DNA of 64,000 bases, from contig NZ_JAENKO010000020.1 in assembly GCF_016599145.1 (NCBI RefSeq), positions 1 through 64,000 on the forward strand. The letters run 5' to 3'. The DNA comes from Tomitella cavernea (lineage in GTDB: Bacteria; Actinomycetota; Actinomycetes; Mycobacteriales; Mycobacteriaceae). Both the position numbers and the translations under genes were made by a program. The notes under the pieces were generated by a model. That model was not told the DNA's origin. It ran no database searches and saw only the letters and a program-made list of their open reading frames with translations. Numbering within the stretch: position 1 is the first letter of the stretch; each line of letters begins with the position of its first letter. This document shows, piece after piece, positions 17,306 through 26,890 of the stretch.

Positions 17306-19239
17306 TGGCACAGGTATCCGAACCGGTCGCGCCGGCCCGCGCCGTGGACTCCGACCTCATCGCCGCCGACATCGACTCGTATCTGGCGATGCACGCGACC
17401 AAGTCGATGCTGCGCTTCATCACCTGCGGCAGCGTGGACGACGGCAAGTCGACGATGATCGGCCGGCTGCTCTACGAGTCCCAGTTGGTGTTCGAGGACC
17501 AGCTCAGCGCACTCGAATCCGATTCGCGCAGGTCCGGGACGCAAGGGGAGAACCTCGACTTCGCGCTGCTCGTCGACGGGCTGGCCGCCGAACGCGAGCA
17601 GGGCATCACCATCGACGTCGCCTACCGGTTCTTCACCACCACCTCGCGCAAGTTCATCGTCGCCGACACCCCGGGCCACGAGCAGTACACCCGCAACATG
17701 GTCACCGGGGCATCCACCGCGGACCTCGCGGTGCTGCTCGTCGACGCACGCAAGGGGGTGCTGCAGCAGACCCGCCGGCACGCGTTCCTGGTGTCGCTAC
17801 TGGGGATCCGTCACGTGGTCCTCGCAGTGAACAAGCTCGACCTGGTGGACTACTCGCAGGACGTGTTCGACGCGATCGACAGCGAGTTCCGGGAGTTCGC
17901 CGGGCGCGTCGGCGCGGCGAACGTCGTCACGATCCCGATATCGGCGCTCATGGGGGACAACCTCACCGGCCGGAGCCCCCACACGCCCTGGTACAATGGC
18001 CCTTCGCTGATCGAGCACCTCGAGACGGTGGAGATCGAAGACGATCATCAGACGCGGCCCATGCGGCTTCCGGTGCAGTGGGTGAACCGGCCGGACCACA
18101 CGTTCCGCGGGTTCTCCGGGCAGCTCGTATCCGGCACTGCGGCTCCCGGCGATGCGGTGCGGGTGCTGCCGTCGGGGCAGTCGAGCACGATCGACCGGAT
18201 CGTGACGATGGACGGCGACCTGGACCTGGCCGTCGCCGGGCAGTCGGTCACGCTCACCCTGGCCGATGAGATCGACGTGAGCCGCGGCGACGTGATCGCG
18301 GCCGCGGGCGACCCGCCGGCGGTCTCGGACCAGTTCGCCGCGCACGTGGTGTGGCTTGCCGAGCAGGAGATGATCCCCGAACGGCGGTACCTGTGCCGGA
18401 TCGGCACGAGCGAGGTGCAGGCGCGGATCACGCGCCCCAAGCACAAGATCAACGTCAACACCCTCGAGCACACGGCGACGACGACCCTTGATGTCAACGA
18501 GATCGGGGCGTGCAACGTGAGCTTCGACCGCCCGGTGCCGTTCGACACCTACGCGGAGGGCGGCGAGACGGGCGCATTCATCCTCGTCGATCGCATGTCG
18601 GGGAACACGATGGGCGCCGGGATGATCGATTATGCACTGCGGCGGGCCGACAACATCCACTGGCAGCAGGTGGACGTGGACGCGGAGGCACGGGCACGGC
18701 TCAACGGGCACAAGCCGGCGGTGGTGTGGCTGACCGGGCTGTCCGGCGCGGGCAAGTCGACCATCGCGAACCTCGTCGAGCGCGACCTGTATGCGCGGGG
18801 CAGTCACACCTACCTGCTCGACGGCGACAACGTGCGGCACGGCCTGGGCCGTGACCTGGGATTCACAGAAGCCGACCGCGTGGAGAACATCCGGCGTGTC
18901 GCCGAGGTGGCCACGCTCATGGCGGACGCGGGCCTCATCGTGCTGGTCTCGCTCATCTCGCCGTTCCGGGCGGACAGGGACGCGGCGCGCGAAGCCATCG
19001 GCGCGGACCGCTTCTATGAGGTATTCGTCGACACGCCGCTGGAGGTCGCCGAGGAGCGCGATCCCAAAGGCCTCTACGGAAAGGCCCGCCGCGGGGAGCT
19101 GGTGAACTTCACCGGCATCGACTCGCCCTACGAGGAGCCTCTGGAACCGCGGGTGCATCTGCGCACCGCGGACGGCGCGCCGGAGGACGCCGCGGCCGCG
19201 GTCGTGTCGGCGCTGCGCGGCGACGGCATCATCGTCTAA
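17305..19239 (+). CDS. cysNC: Bifunctional sulfate adenylyltransferase GTPase subunit / APS kinase
   Basis: 644 residues, a CysN-CysC fusion as in mycobacteria. CysN part (about 30-450): GTPase P-loop GSVDDGKST, switch [17 protein letters not shown] hydrolysis drives APS formation with CysD. CysC part (about 465-644): P-loop [28 protein letters not shown] and [11 protein letters not shown], which phosphorylates APS to PAPS. The start ATG overlaps the cysD stop (TGATG). No cysH or sulfite reductase is in the window, so PAPS may serve sulfation or a reduction pathway encoded elsewhere. Confidence 0.97.
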   Translation: MAQVSEPVAPARAVDSDLIAADIDSYLAMHATKSMLRFITCGSVDDGKSTMIGRLLYESQLVFEDQLSALESDSRRSGTQGENLDFALLVDGLAAEREQGITIDVAYRFFTTTSRKFIVADTPGHEQYTRNMVTGASTADLAVLLVDARKGVLQQTRRHAFLVSLLGIRHVVLAVNKLDLVDYSQDVFDAIDSEFREFAGRVGAANVVTIPISALMGDNLTGRSPHTPWYNGPSLIEHLETVEIEDDHQTRPMRLPVQWVNRPDHTFRGFSGQLVSGTAAPGDAVRVLPSGQSSTIDRIVTMDGDLDLAVAGQSVTLTLADEIDVSRGDVIAAAGDPPAVSDQFAAHVVWLAEQEMIPERRYLCRIGTSEVQARITRPKHKINVNTLEHTATTTLDVNEIGACNVSFDRPVPFDTYAEGGETGAFILVDRMSGNTMGAGMIDYALRRADNIHWQQVDVDAEARARLNGHKPAVVWLTGLSGAGKSTIANLVERDLYARGSHTYLLDGDNVRHGLGRDLGFTEADRVENIRRVAEVATLMADAGLIVLVSLISPFRADRDAAREAIGADRFYEVFVDTPLEVAEERDPKGLYGKARRGELVNFTGIDSPYEEPLEPRVHLRTADGAPEDAAAAVVSALRGDGIIV

Positions 19240-19265
19240 CGGTCGTCGTCGAGTCCCCATCGGAT

Positions 19266-19288
19266 CGGCGTCATAGCGGAGGACGCCG
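19266..19288. terminator. Weak hairpin between cysNC and iclR
   Basis: CGGCGTC and GACGCCG form a perfect 7-base-pair stem with a 9-base loop, in the 65-base gap between two convergent genes. Weak but well placed. Confidence 0.35.
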
Positions 19289-19304
19289 TCGTTTGCGCGG
19301 ACGT

Positions 19305-20138
19305 TCAGGCGGTCGCGCGGACCGAGGGCCGGGTTTCCGGGGCGTGGCCGGCAGCCTCGCTGCTGATTCGGCGCGCCGCCTGCACGAGCAGAGGAATGCA
19401 CCATTCGCGGATCGGAATGGTCGGCCGCGCGCAGAGTGACACCGCGGCAGGGGCTCCCTGCGCGCCGGGTACGGGGGCGGCGAGGCCGACGATCGCGGAG
19501 GCGGTGCTCACGCGCCCGGCCCCGACGCCGAAACCGGGGACGGTCGCCGCGCGCTCGACGGCGAGCCCGCCGCGCCTCCGCACGCTGTGGAGCTCGCGGT
19601 GCAACGGCGGCAGGGACGGTGGCAGGTCGACGCGACCGCCTCGCTGCGACGCGGCGATCAGTTCCTCCACGTCCTCGGGGACCAGGACGGACAGCATCGC
19701 CCGGCCGCCGACGGTGCTGTGCAGTGCCCCCCGTGCCCCCACCTCGAAGCCGGGCGCCGAGGTGCGGCCACTCCCGACCCGGTCCAGCACCAGCTCGTCC
19801 ACCCCGTCCAGCACTGTCAGGAACACCGGGGTGCCGGTCTTCAAGTGCAGCGCGTGCAGGTGCGGTGCGGCGGTACCGCGCAGCGCGGAGTAATCGGCCG
19901 CCGCGCTGCGGAACCGCAGCCCGCGTCTCCCCAGGGCGTAGCCGAGGGGCGTCTGGTTGACCCACTCCAGCCGGATGAGCGATTCCAGAATGCGGTGGGT
20001 GGTCGAGTACGGGAGGCCCGCGCGGAGCGCGACGCCGCCGAGGGTCAGCGTCTCGCCGGCGCTGTGGAAGGCGTCGAAGATCAGCGTCACCCGCTCGATC
20101 ATCGACGTCGGCATGTCGCCGGCTGCTGTGCGAGGCAT
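19305..20138 (-). CDS. IclR-family regulator at the end of the acyl-CoA operon
   Basis: 277 residues. The winged helix-turn-helix lies at about 10-75 (IERVTLIFDAFHSAGETLTL, LRAGLPYSTTHRILESL) and the effector domain after about 90 (LKTGTPVFLTVLDG, ASAIVGLAAPVPG). ATG 20138 has GGGAGGACCGT before it; the open frame upstream of it has no similarity. It starts 26 bases after the stop of the last acyl-CoA dehydrogenase gene, so it is probably the final gene of that operon and may give substrate-linked control on top of the KstR2-like sites. Confidence 0.88.
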   Translation of the reverse strand: MPRTAAGDMPTSMIERVTLIFDAFHSAGETLTLGGVALRAGLPYSTTHRILESLIRLEWVNQTPLGYALGRRGLRFRSAAADYSALRGTAAPHLHALHLKTGTPVFLTVLDGVDELVLDRVGSGRTSAPGFEVGARGALHSTVGGRAMLSVLVPEDVEELIAASQRGGRVDLPPSLPPLHRELHSVRRRGGLAVERAATVPGFGVGAGRVSTASAIVGLAAPVPGAQGAPAAVSLCARPTIPIREWCIPLLVQAARRISSEAAGHAPETRPSVRATA

Positions 20139-20164
20139 ACGGTCCTCCCGGTCGTGCCTGCCCG

Positions 20165-21292
20165 TCAGGCGGGCGATCCGATGGCAGCTCCCGCTTCGAG
20201 TGCGTCGCCCAGCTCTGCGCCGACGGCGTCTGCGCTGCCCAGCGAGAATGCGATCTGCCGGCCCCAGATGAAGTAGCGGTGGATCGGGAAGTCGACGTCC
20301 GCGCCGATGCCGCCGTGCAGGTGCTGGGTGGCGTGCACCGCGCGCAGACCGCCGCGCGATGCCCACCACTTGGCCACCAGCGCCGCGGTCTCGGCCTCGT
20401 CCTCACGGCCCAGGTCGAGCAGCCACGCGGCGCGCAGGGTGGTCAGCCGGATGGCCTCGATATCCATGTGCGCATCGGCGGCGCGCACCGAGACGGCCTG
20501 GTTGGTGGAGAGCGGGCGACCGAACTGCACGCGTTCGGAGACGTACTTCGCCGTCATCGCGAGCGCCTGCGAACACACGCCCACAGCGAGCGCGGCGAGT
20601 GCGATACGCGCGCGGCGCAGGGTCCACGCGATGACGTCGGCGCCGTCAGCGGGGAGGACGTCGTCGGCCGCGACGGCCACGCCCGACAGTTCCACTGCGG
20701 CGTGCGCCTCGTGGCTGGTGACGTCGACGGCGGTGCGGGTGACCCCGTCCGCGTCCGTGCGGACGATCACCACGGCGGGCTCCCCGTCGGGCTGCCGCAC
20801 CGGAACGAGGATCGCGGCGGCCTGCTGCGCGGCCGGCACGGAGGCCAGGGTGCCGGTCAGCGACCAGCCGTCGCCCGACGTCTCGGCGCGCACGGCGATG
20901 TCGGAGCCGTCGCCCACCTCGAACGCGCCGGTGACGATCCGCGAACCGTCGAGAAGCCCCGGCAGCCAGGTCTGCTTGTGCACGTCGCTGCCGAACTCGG
21001 CCAGCGGGAGCGCGGCGGTGGCCACCGTGGACCACACCGGCGCCGCGGCGACCCGCCGGCCCTGCTGCTCGAGCAGCGCGACCAGTCCGAGCATGCCCAT
21101 CCCGGCGCCGCCCGCCGCCTCCGGCACGGCGATACTCAGCAGGTCGGACTCCGAGAGGTTCTTCCACAGCTCGGCGTCGAAGCCGCCGTCGCGCTCGATC
21201 GCCTGCAACACGGTGGTGTCGGTGCGGGTGGCGAAAATCTGCTGCGCCAGGTCACGGATAGAGGCGTGGTCTTCCGAGAAGTCGAACTGCAT
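20165..21292 (-). CDS. Acyl-CoA dehydrogenase, degenerate partner subunit
   Basis: 375 residues of the acyl-CoA dehydrogenase fold: FDFSEDHASIRDLAQQIFA, AAGGAGMGMLGLVALLEQQG, VQFGRPLSTNQAVSVRAADA, and a C-terminal TQHLHGGIGADVDFPIHRYF. The usual catalytic Glu region of the partner gene is not evident. In steroid-degrading actinobacteria such pairs (FadE28/FadE29, FadE26/FadE27) form alpha2beta2 dehydrogenases in which one subunit supplies the base. It starts two bases after the neighbouring dehydrogenase gene stops, which fits a heteromeric enzyme. Confidence 0.9.
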   Translation of the reverse strand: MQFDFSEDHASIRDLAQQIFATRTDTTVLQAIERDGGFDAELWKNLSESDLLSIAVPEAAGGAGMGMLGLVALLEQQGRRVAAAPVWSTVATAALPLAEFGSDVHKQTWLPGLLDGSRIVTGAFEVGDGSDIAVRAETSGDGWSLTGTLASVPAAQQAAAILVPVRQPDGEPAVVIVRTDADGVTRTAVDVTSHEAHAAVELSGVAVAADDVLPADGADVIAWTLRRARIALAALAVGVCSQALAMTAKYVSERVQFGRPLSTNQAVSVRAADAHMDIEAIRLTTLRAAWLLDLGREDEAETAALVAKWWASRGGLRAVHATQHLHGGIGADVDFPIHRYFIWGRQIAFSLGSADAVGAELGDALEAGAAIGSPA

Positions 21293-21294
21293 GG

Positions 21295-22536
21295 TTACTT
21301 CGCTCCATTCGTGGTCGTGGCGGCAGGGTCGGCGGCCTTCGCCGGCTCCGCCGAGGGGCGGCGCCGGGAGGCCATCGTCATGCCGAGGGTCTTCGAGGCG
21401 ACGATCTCGCGCATGACCTCGTTGGTGCCGCCGCCGAAGGTGTTGTTCTGGGCGCGACGGCCCAGCGCCTCCACCCGGCCCTCCAGGGCCGCGCCGACGC
21501 TGCCCGGGCGCAGCAGCCCCTTGGCGCCGAGAATCTCCTGCAGCATCCCGTAAGCGGAGACGACGCCCTCGGTGCCCATGATCTTGGCGGCCGCCGAATC
21601 GCCGCCGCCGAGCGTGCCCGCCGCGACGTCGGCGACAAGGCGCAGGTTGATCAGGTCGACCGCGCTGAGCAGCGCGTAGAGCTCGGCGAACTTGCCGCGC
21701 ACCCACGGCAGGTCGTAGACGTGCCCGTCGCCGTACGGCTCGGCCTTGGCCCACTCGAGCACCTCGGAGAGCAGCTCGTTGGCGATACCGCCGCGCGCGG
21801 CCAGGGCCACCCGCTCGTGGTTGAGCTGGTTGGTGATCAGGCCCCAGCCCTTGTTGAGCTCGCCCACCACATTGCTGATGGGGACGCGCACGTCCTCGTA
21901 GTAGGTGGCCGAGGTGCTGATGCCGCCGACGGTGTGGATCTCGGTGACGGAGAAGCCGGGCGAGGAGGTGGGCACGAGTACCACCGAGATGCCCTTGTGC
22001 CGCGGGGCGTCGGGATCGGTGCGTACGGCCAGCCAGACCCAGTCGGCGTAGACGCCGGCGGAGGTGAAGATCTTGTTGCCGTTGATGACCAGTTCGTCGC
22101 CCTCGATGCGGGCCCGGGTGGCAAGCGACGCGAGGTCGGTGCCCGCGCCGGGCTCGGTGTATCCGATCGCGAAGATGAGCTCGCCGGTGAGGATCTTGGG
22201 GAGGAAGAAGGCCTTCTGCTCCTGGGTGCCGTGGTGCATGAGCGCCGGGGCCACCGTGTTGAGCGTGACCAGCGACAGCGGCGCGCCGGCGCGGATGACC
22301 TCGTCGTAGAACACGTAGAGGGCCTCGGGGTCTTCGCCGCGCCCGCCGTACTCGGTGGGGAAGCCGAGCCCGAGCCAGCCGTCGGCGCCCATCTTCTGCA
22401 GGATCCGGTCGAAGACGGGGCCGCCCTCGGTCTGGTCCATCAGTGCGTGGCGGTCTTCGTCGTTGATGATCTCCGCGAAGTAACTGCGCAGTTCGCTGCG
22501 CAGCTTCTTCGATGCGTCGGACAGGTCTGGGTACAT
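21295..22536 (-). CDS. Acyl-CoA dehydrogenase, catalytic-type subunit
   Basis: 413 residues with the full set of motifs: FAIGYTEPGAGTDLASL and VINGNKIFTSAG (FAD/substrate), NQLNHERVALAARGGIANEL, and near the end FGGGTNEVMREIVASKTLGM. It oxidises an acyl-CoA to the enoyl-CoA and passes electrons to ETF. ATG 22536 was chosen over the GTG five codons earlier because GAAGGAGCGACAC is a good ribosome site for it. The downstream partner gene is nearly contiguous, so the two likely assemble together. Confidence 0.93.
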   Translation of the reverse strand: MYPDLSDASKKLRSELRSYFAEIINDEDRHALMDQTEGGPVFDRILQKMGADGWLGLGFPTEYGGRGEDPEALYVFYDEVIRAGAPLSLVTLNTVAPALMHHGTQEQKAFFLPKILTGELIFAIGYTEPGAGTDLASLATRARIEGDELVINGNKIFTSAGVYADWVWLAVRTDPDAPRHKGISVVLVPTSSPGFSVTEIHTVGGISTSATYYEDVRVPISNVVGELNKGWGLITNQLNHERVALAARGGIANELLSEVLEWAKAEPYGDGHVYDLPWVRGKFAELYALLSAVDLINLRLVADVAAGTLGGGDSAAAKIMGTEGVVSAYGMLQEILGAKGLLRPGSVGAALEGRVEALGRRAQNNTFGGGTNEVMREIVASKTLGMTMASRRRPSAEPAKAADPAATTTNGAK

Positions 22537-22575
22537 GTGTCGCTCCTTCACGGTTCGTGCTGCGGATGCCGCCGG

Positions 22576-24837
22576 TCAGCGGGGCAGACGCAGCACACGC
22601 CGGGCGATCACGCCCAGCTGGATCTCGATGGTTCCGCCACCGAACAACACCGCGGGCAGCCCCAGGTGGTCGGTCACGTGGTCGTCTGTCACGCCCGGCT
22701 CGGCGTCGTGCGCCGCGGCGCCCGGCCCCAGCAGCCGGATCAGGTCGCGGGAGCCGTCCCGCTGCGCGAGCGCGTTGTAGAGCTTGGACACGCTGATCTC
22801 CGCGCCCGGCCCGGCGCCTGCGAGACGCGCCAGCACGCCGCGCAGGTTCAGCGCCTGCAGGGCGAGCTCGCGTGAGACCCCACGCCCCATCGTGCGGACG
22901 GCGTCCTCGCGCGGGCAGTCGTACTCGCCCGCCTCGATGAGCCGCTGGAACCGGTCGCCGGCGCCGTGGCCCAGTGCCGCCCCCATCTGCAGCCGCTCGT
23001 TGGCGAGCGTGGTGGCGGCGAGACGCCAGCCCTCGCCGGGACCTGCCACCAGGCACTCGTCGGGGACGAACACCTCGTCGAGGAAGACCTCGTTGAACTC
23101 AGCCCGGCCGGTAGCCTGGCGTAGGGGACGGGCGTCCACCCCCTCGGCGTGCATGTCGATGAGGAAGTACGAGATGCCCTGGTGCTTGGGGGCCGACGGG
23201 TCGGTGCGTGCCAGGCACACACCCCAGTCGGCCTCGTGGGCGTTCGTGTTCCACACCTTCTGGCCGTTGATCACCCAGCCGCCGTCGACGCGGCGCGCGG
23301 CGGTGGACAGCCCGGCCAGATCGGAGCCGGCGCCCGGCTCGCTGAACAGCTGGCACCACACGATCTCACCGCGCAGCGTGGGGCCGACGAACCGCTCGCG
23401 CTGGGCGTCGCTGCCGTGCGAGAGCAGTGTGGGCAGCACCCACTCGCCGATCACCATCGTCGGCTGGTCCAGGCCGTGCGCCGCGTACTCCTGCGCGATG
23501 ACGGCCTGCTCCACGGGTCCGGCTCCCAGCCCGTGCGGGGCCGGATAGTGCGGCGCCACGAGGCCCGCCTCGGCGAGAACGGCACGGCGTGCGCCGCCGC
23601 GGCCCGTGCCCCAGCCGTACCCCTCGACCTCGTCCGGCGGCATCTGCGCCGCCTGGTCGAGCGTCGCGCCGATCTGGGTGCGCAACTCCGGCAGCGTCTC
23701 TGAGGTCACGAAGGAGAAGTCCCGCGCCCCGCCCGCCAACGCCAGCTCGCCCAGGCGTGCGCTCCACCGCTCGGGCGAGCCCGCCAGGGCGGCGATGCTC
23801 AATGCTCGGCGCTGGTACAGGTGCACGTCGTGCTCCCAGGTGAAGCCCACGGCGCCGAGCAGCGAGACGCACTCGAAGGCGTTGTCCACCGCGGCCTCGA
23901 GCGCGGCCACCACCGCCTGCGCGGCGGCGATCGCGCGCTGCACGTCGTCGCCCGACTCGGCGCGCGCGGCATCCCACGCGGCGGCGCACGCGATCGACGA
24001 CCGCACCAGCATCATCGCCGCCTTGTGCTGCACCGCCTGGAACGAGCCGATCGGCCTGCCGAACTGCTCGCGGGTGCGCACGTGCGCCGTGGCCGTCTCC
24101 AGCGACCACCCGGCGATGCCGGCGGCCTCGGCGGCGAACACGACGGCGCGCACCCACTCGGCGTCACCGTCCCGGATATCGTCGAGCACGTCCTCGCCGG
24201 GAACGTGCAGTTCCTGCAGGGTCAGCGTCCCGATCGCGCGGGTGGCGTCGACACCGATCCGCTGCGTGATCGTCGCGCCCGGGCCCTCGGGCAGCCGGAA
24301 CCACACCGGCGACCCGTCGGCCTCGGCGCGCACGAGTACCACGTCCGCCCCGGGGATGCCCAGCGCCGGGTCGCTCGTCCCCGTCACCGTCCATCCGCCG
24401 TCGGCGCGCTGCGCGGTGAGGCCCGCGCCGGTGCACACTGCTCCGGTGGCCCCTTCGGTGAAGCGCGCGAGAAGTGCGTCCACCGCCTCCGACTGCGCGG
24501 CCTGGGTCAGCGTCGCGCCGGCGATGGCGGTGGGCGTGAACGGGCCCGGGTGCAGGCCCCGGGCCAGCTGCTCGACCACGACGGCCAGCTCCGCCATCCC
24601 CGCGCCGTCGCCGCCGCAGCGCTCCGGCAGGTGGATCGCGTGCAAGCCTTGCGCCAGCAGCCGCGGCCAGTTTTCGGGGAGAGTGCCGGATGCGAAGCCG
24701 GCGAGCCCGGCCCGCGCGGCGGAGGCGCCGCCGGCGTGCCGGGCGAATGCCGCCACCGCCTCCGCGAGCGCCGCCTGGTCCTCACCGAGAGCCAGGCTCG
24801 GGATCGGCGCCGCCTTGTCGTCGGTTGCCGTTGCCAC
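22576..24837 (-). CDS. Tandem (two-domain) acyl-CoA dehydrogenase, FadE34-like
   Basis: 753 residues, twice the usual size. The N half (about 1-375) is a degenerate dehydrogenase domain (LHAIHLPERCGGDGAGMAEL, REQFGRPIGSFQAVQHKAAM). The C half (about 385-753) has complete motifs (SEPGAGSDLAGLS, INGQKVWNTNAHEADWGVCL, FGGGTIEIQLGVIARRVL). This matches M. tuberculosis FadE34 (ChsE3), a fused counterpart of the alpha2beta2 side-chain dehydrogenases. GTG 24837 follows AAAGGAAG; the longer open frame to 24972 reads into the thiolase gene and is not coding. Confidence 0.92.
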   Translation of the reverse strand: MATATDDKAAPIPSLALGEDQAALAEAVAAFARHAGGASAARAGLAGFASGTLPENWPRLLAQGLHAIHLPERCGGDGAGMAELAVVVEQLARGLHPGPFTPTAIAGATLTQAAQSEAVDALLARFTEGATGAVCTGAGLTAQRADGGWTVTGTSDPALGIPGADVVLVRAEADGSPVWFRLPEGPGATITQRIGVDATRAIGTLTLQELHVPGEDVLDDIRDGDAEWVRAVVFAAEAAGIAGWSLETATAHVRTREQFGRPIGSFQAVQHKAAMMLVRSSIACAAAWDAARAESGDDVQRAIAAAQAVVAALEAAVDNAFECVSLLGAVGFTWEHDVHLYQRRALSIAALAGSPERWSARLGELALAGGARDFSFVTSETLPELRTQIGATLDQAAQMPPDEVEGYGWGTGRGGARRAVLAEAGLVAPHYPAPHGLGAGPVEQAVIAQEYAAHGLDQPTMVIGEWVLPTLLSHGSDAQRERFVGPTLRGEIVWCQLFSEPGAGSDLAGLSTAARRVDGGWVINGQKVWNTNAHEADWGVCLARTDPSAPKHQGISYFLIDMHAEGVDARPLRQATGRAEFNEVFLDEVFVPDECLVAGPGEGWRLAATTLANERLQMGAALGHGAGDRFQRLIEAGEYDCPREDAVRTMGRGVSRELALQALNLRGVLARLAGAGPGAEISVSKLYNALAQRDGSRDLIRLLGPGAAAHDAEPGVTDDHVTDHLGLPAVLFGGGTIEIQLGVIARRVLRLPR

Positions 24838-24868
24838 GTCGTGGTCTTCCTTTCGCGGGGAGGAGCGC

Positions 24869-26017
24869 TCAGAGACGCTCGAGGATGACTGCGGTCGTCG
24901 ACGCGGACGCGCAGATCGCGACCAGCGCGATCGACTTGTCCTGCCGCTCGAGCTCGTTCGCCGCGGTGGCAAGCAGACGGATACCGGTGGCGCCCGCCGG
25001 GTGGCCGAGGGCGATCGCCCCGCCGTTGACGTTGAGCTTGTCGTCCGGCACGCCGTGCACCTGGGCGAAGGACATCGGCACCGATGCGAACGCCTCGTTC
25101 ACCTCGAACAGGTCGATGTCGTCGACCGTCATGCCGAGCTTGTCCATGACCTTGCGCCCGGCCGCGATGGGGCCGTCGAGCAGGTAGGTCAGGTCGCCGC
25201 CGACGATGGTCTGCGCCAGCAGGCGGGCGCGGGGCTTGACGCCCAGTTCGCCCGCGCGCTGCGCCGACATGAGCAGCGCGGCCGATGCGCCGTCGGACAC
25301 CTGCGACGAGGTGCCGGCGGTGTGCAGCCCGCCCTCCTTGACCGGCTTGAGCCCGGCGAGCGCCTCCATGGAGGTCTCGCGCAGGCCCTGGTCGCGGGTG
25401 ACGAGGGTGGGCTCGCCGCCCTCCTCCTCGCTGGGCACGGACACCGGGAGGACCTCGCGATCGAACTTGCCCGCGTCCCACGCGGCCCGGGCGCGCTGCT
25501 GCGAGCGCAGCCCGAACGCGTCGATGTCGGTGCGCGTGAAGCCGCGGTGGGCGGCGATGCGGTCGGCGCCGGTGTACTGATCGGGGTATTCCACCGCCCA
25601 ATCGGCCGGGCGCGGGGTGCCCAGACCGGTGCCCGCCTTCGCGGTGAGCGGGGCGCGGGTCATCACCTCGACGCCGCAGGCCAAACCCACGTCCATGGCA
25701 CCGAGCGCGATCTGGCCGGCGACCAGCTGCACGGACCGCTGCGCGGTGCTGCACTGGGCGTCGATGGTGGTGGCGCCGGTCTGCGGCGGCAGGCCTGCGT
25801 ACAGCCACGAGGTGCGGGCGATGTGACCGTACTGCTCGCCCAGCGGCGTGACGCAGCCGCCCACGACCTCCTCGACGAGCTCGGGTGCGACGTCGGCCCG
25901 TTCGATCACCCCGCGCTGGACCGTGCCCAGCAGCGCAGCGGAGTGGATCGGAGAGACCCACCCGCCCCGCTTGCCGAACGGCGTGCGGAGCATGTCGACG
26001 ATGACGGGATCGCTCAT
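24869..26017 (-). CDS. Thiolase (acetyl-CoA acetyltransferase family)
   Basis: 382 residues. Nucleophilic Cys in [26 protein letters not shown] and the His motif [16 protein letters not shown] are present. The last conserved cysteine region reads ICASASTTAVILE rather than the common C-x-G-G. It should cleave a 3-ketoacyl-CoA with CoA. ATG 26017 has AAGGAGGAGAGCGC upstream and overlaps the stop of the SDR gene (ATGA), so translation is coupled. Confidence 0.93.
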   Translation of the reverse strand: MSDPVIVDMLRTPFGKRGGWVSPIHSAALLGTVQRGVIERADVAPELVEEVVGGCVTPLGEQYGHIARTSWLYAGLPPQTGATTIDAQCSTAQRSVQLVAGQIALGAMDVGLACGVEVMTRAPLTAKAGTGLGTPRPADWAVEYPDQYTGADRIAAHRGFTRTDIDAFGLRSQQRARAAWDAGKFDREVLPVSVPSEEEGGEPTLVTRDQGLRETSMEALAGLKPVKEGGLHTAGTSSQVSDGASAALLMSAQRAGELGVKPRARLLAQTIVGGDLTYLLDGPIAAGRKVMDKLGMTVDDIDLFEVNEAFASVPMSFAQVHGVPDDKLNVNGGAIALGHPAGATGIRLLATAANELERQDKSIALVAICASASTTAVILERL

Positions 26018-26889
26018 GCGCTCTCCTCCTTCGCGGTGGACTGCTCTAGCGGACCGCCGTCGAGCCCGCGCACCTCGGCGCCGAACTCGTCGATCAGATC
26101 CAGGCTCACGCAGACGCGGGCGGTGACCTCGGGCGGGCAGTCGCACGCGGCGAGCACGCCCTCGACCATCTGCTCCATCGATTCGACCTGGTCGGGGCGG
26201 ATGGTGTCGCCGACGAGGTTACGGGCGCCCTCCGACAGCACTGCGGCCTTGGGTTGGACGGTGTTCACGCGCACGCCGGTGCCGTAGAGCTCGACGCCCA
26301 TACCGTGCGTGATCCTGTCGAGCGCCGCTTTCGAGGCCCCGTAGACCGCCATCGCGGTGCCGGGGGGCACCAGGTCGAACGGCGGTCCGGCGGCGTGCCG
26401 GGCGGTGGCGCTGGAGACGTTGACGATCCAGCCCTCGCCGGCCCCGACCATGCCGGGTGCCGCCGCCTGCATGAGATCGAGCGGCGCGTGCACGTTGGCC
26501 TCGAACGTGATCTGCCGCCTCTTGAGCGGGTACTCCAGCAGCGGCTGGTAGATCGCGGCGGCCGCGTTGTTGACGAGCACGTCGATCGGCCCGCCGAGCA
26601 GTTCCACGGTCCGCTCCACGATGCCCGCGCGCTGCTCGGGATCGGTGAGGTCGGCGGTGATCGTGCCCACGGTGCCGCCGTAGGCGCGCAGCCGGTCGGC
26701 CGTCTCGGCCAGACTGCCGCCGAGCGGGCCTCCCGGATCCTGCGTGCGGGCGGTGATCACCACGTCTGCGCCCTCGGCGGCCAGCCGCTCGGCGATGGCC
26801 GCCCCGATGCCGCGGCTCGCGCCGGTGACCAGTGCGCGCCGGCCGGAGAACCGGCCGGCCGCGGCGGTCCCATTCTTCGCGGGGCCCAT
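26014..26889 (-). CDS. SDR family oxidoreductase
   Basis: 291 residues. TGASRGIG (about residue 22), VNNAA and the catalytic YGASK identify a classical SDR. The substrate is probably a hydroxyacyl-CoA or a cyclic alcohol of the same pathway. It resembles the SDR at 32680-33615, sharing the insert SLAETADRLRAYGGT/SLEETVQQIRAAGGT and the C-terminal RGLDGGPLEQ/RALDGTGLVEG, so the two are paralogues. One base separates it from the upstream aminotransferase-fold gene. Confidence 0.9.
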   Translation of the reverse strand: MGPAKNGTAAAGRFSGRRALVTGASRGIGAAIAERLAAEGADVVITARTQDPGGPLGGSLAETADRLRAYGGTVGTITADLTDPEQRAGIVERTVELLGGPIDVLVNNAAAAIYQPLLEYPLKRRQITFEANVHAPLDLMQAAAPGMVGAGEGWIVNVSSATARHAAGPPFDLVPPGTAMAVYGASKAALDRITHGMGVELYGTGVRVNTVQPKAAVLSEGARNLVGDTIRPDQVESMEQMVEGVLAACDCPPEVTARVCVSLDLIDEFGAEVRGLDGGPLEQSTAKEESA

Positions 26890-26890
26890 G

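Noticed and set aside
23606-26287. 893-codon plus-strand frame opposite the tandem FadE and thiolase
   Set aside because: Low-complexity Ala/Ser/Arg composition; the opposite strand carries conserved catalytic motifs.
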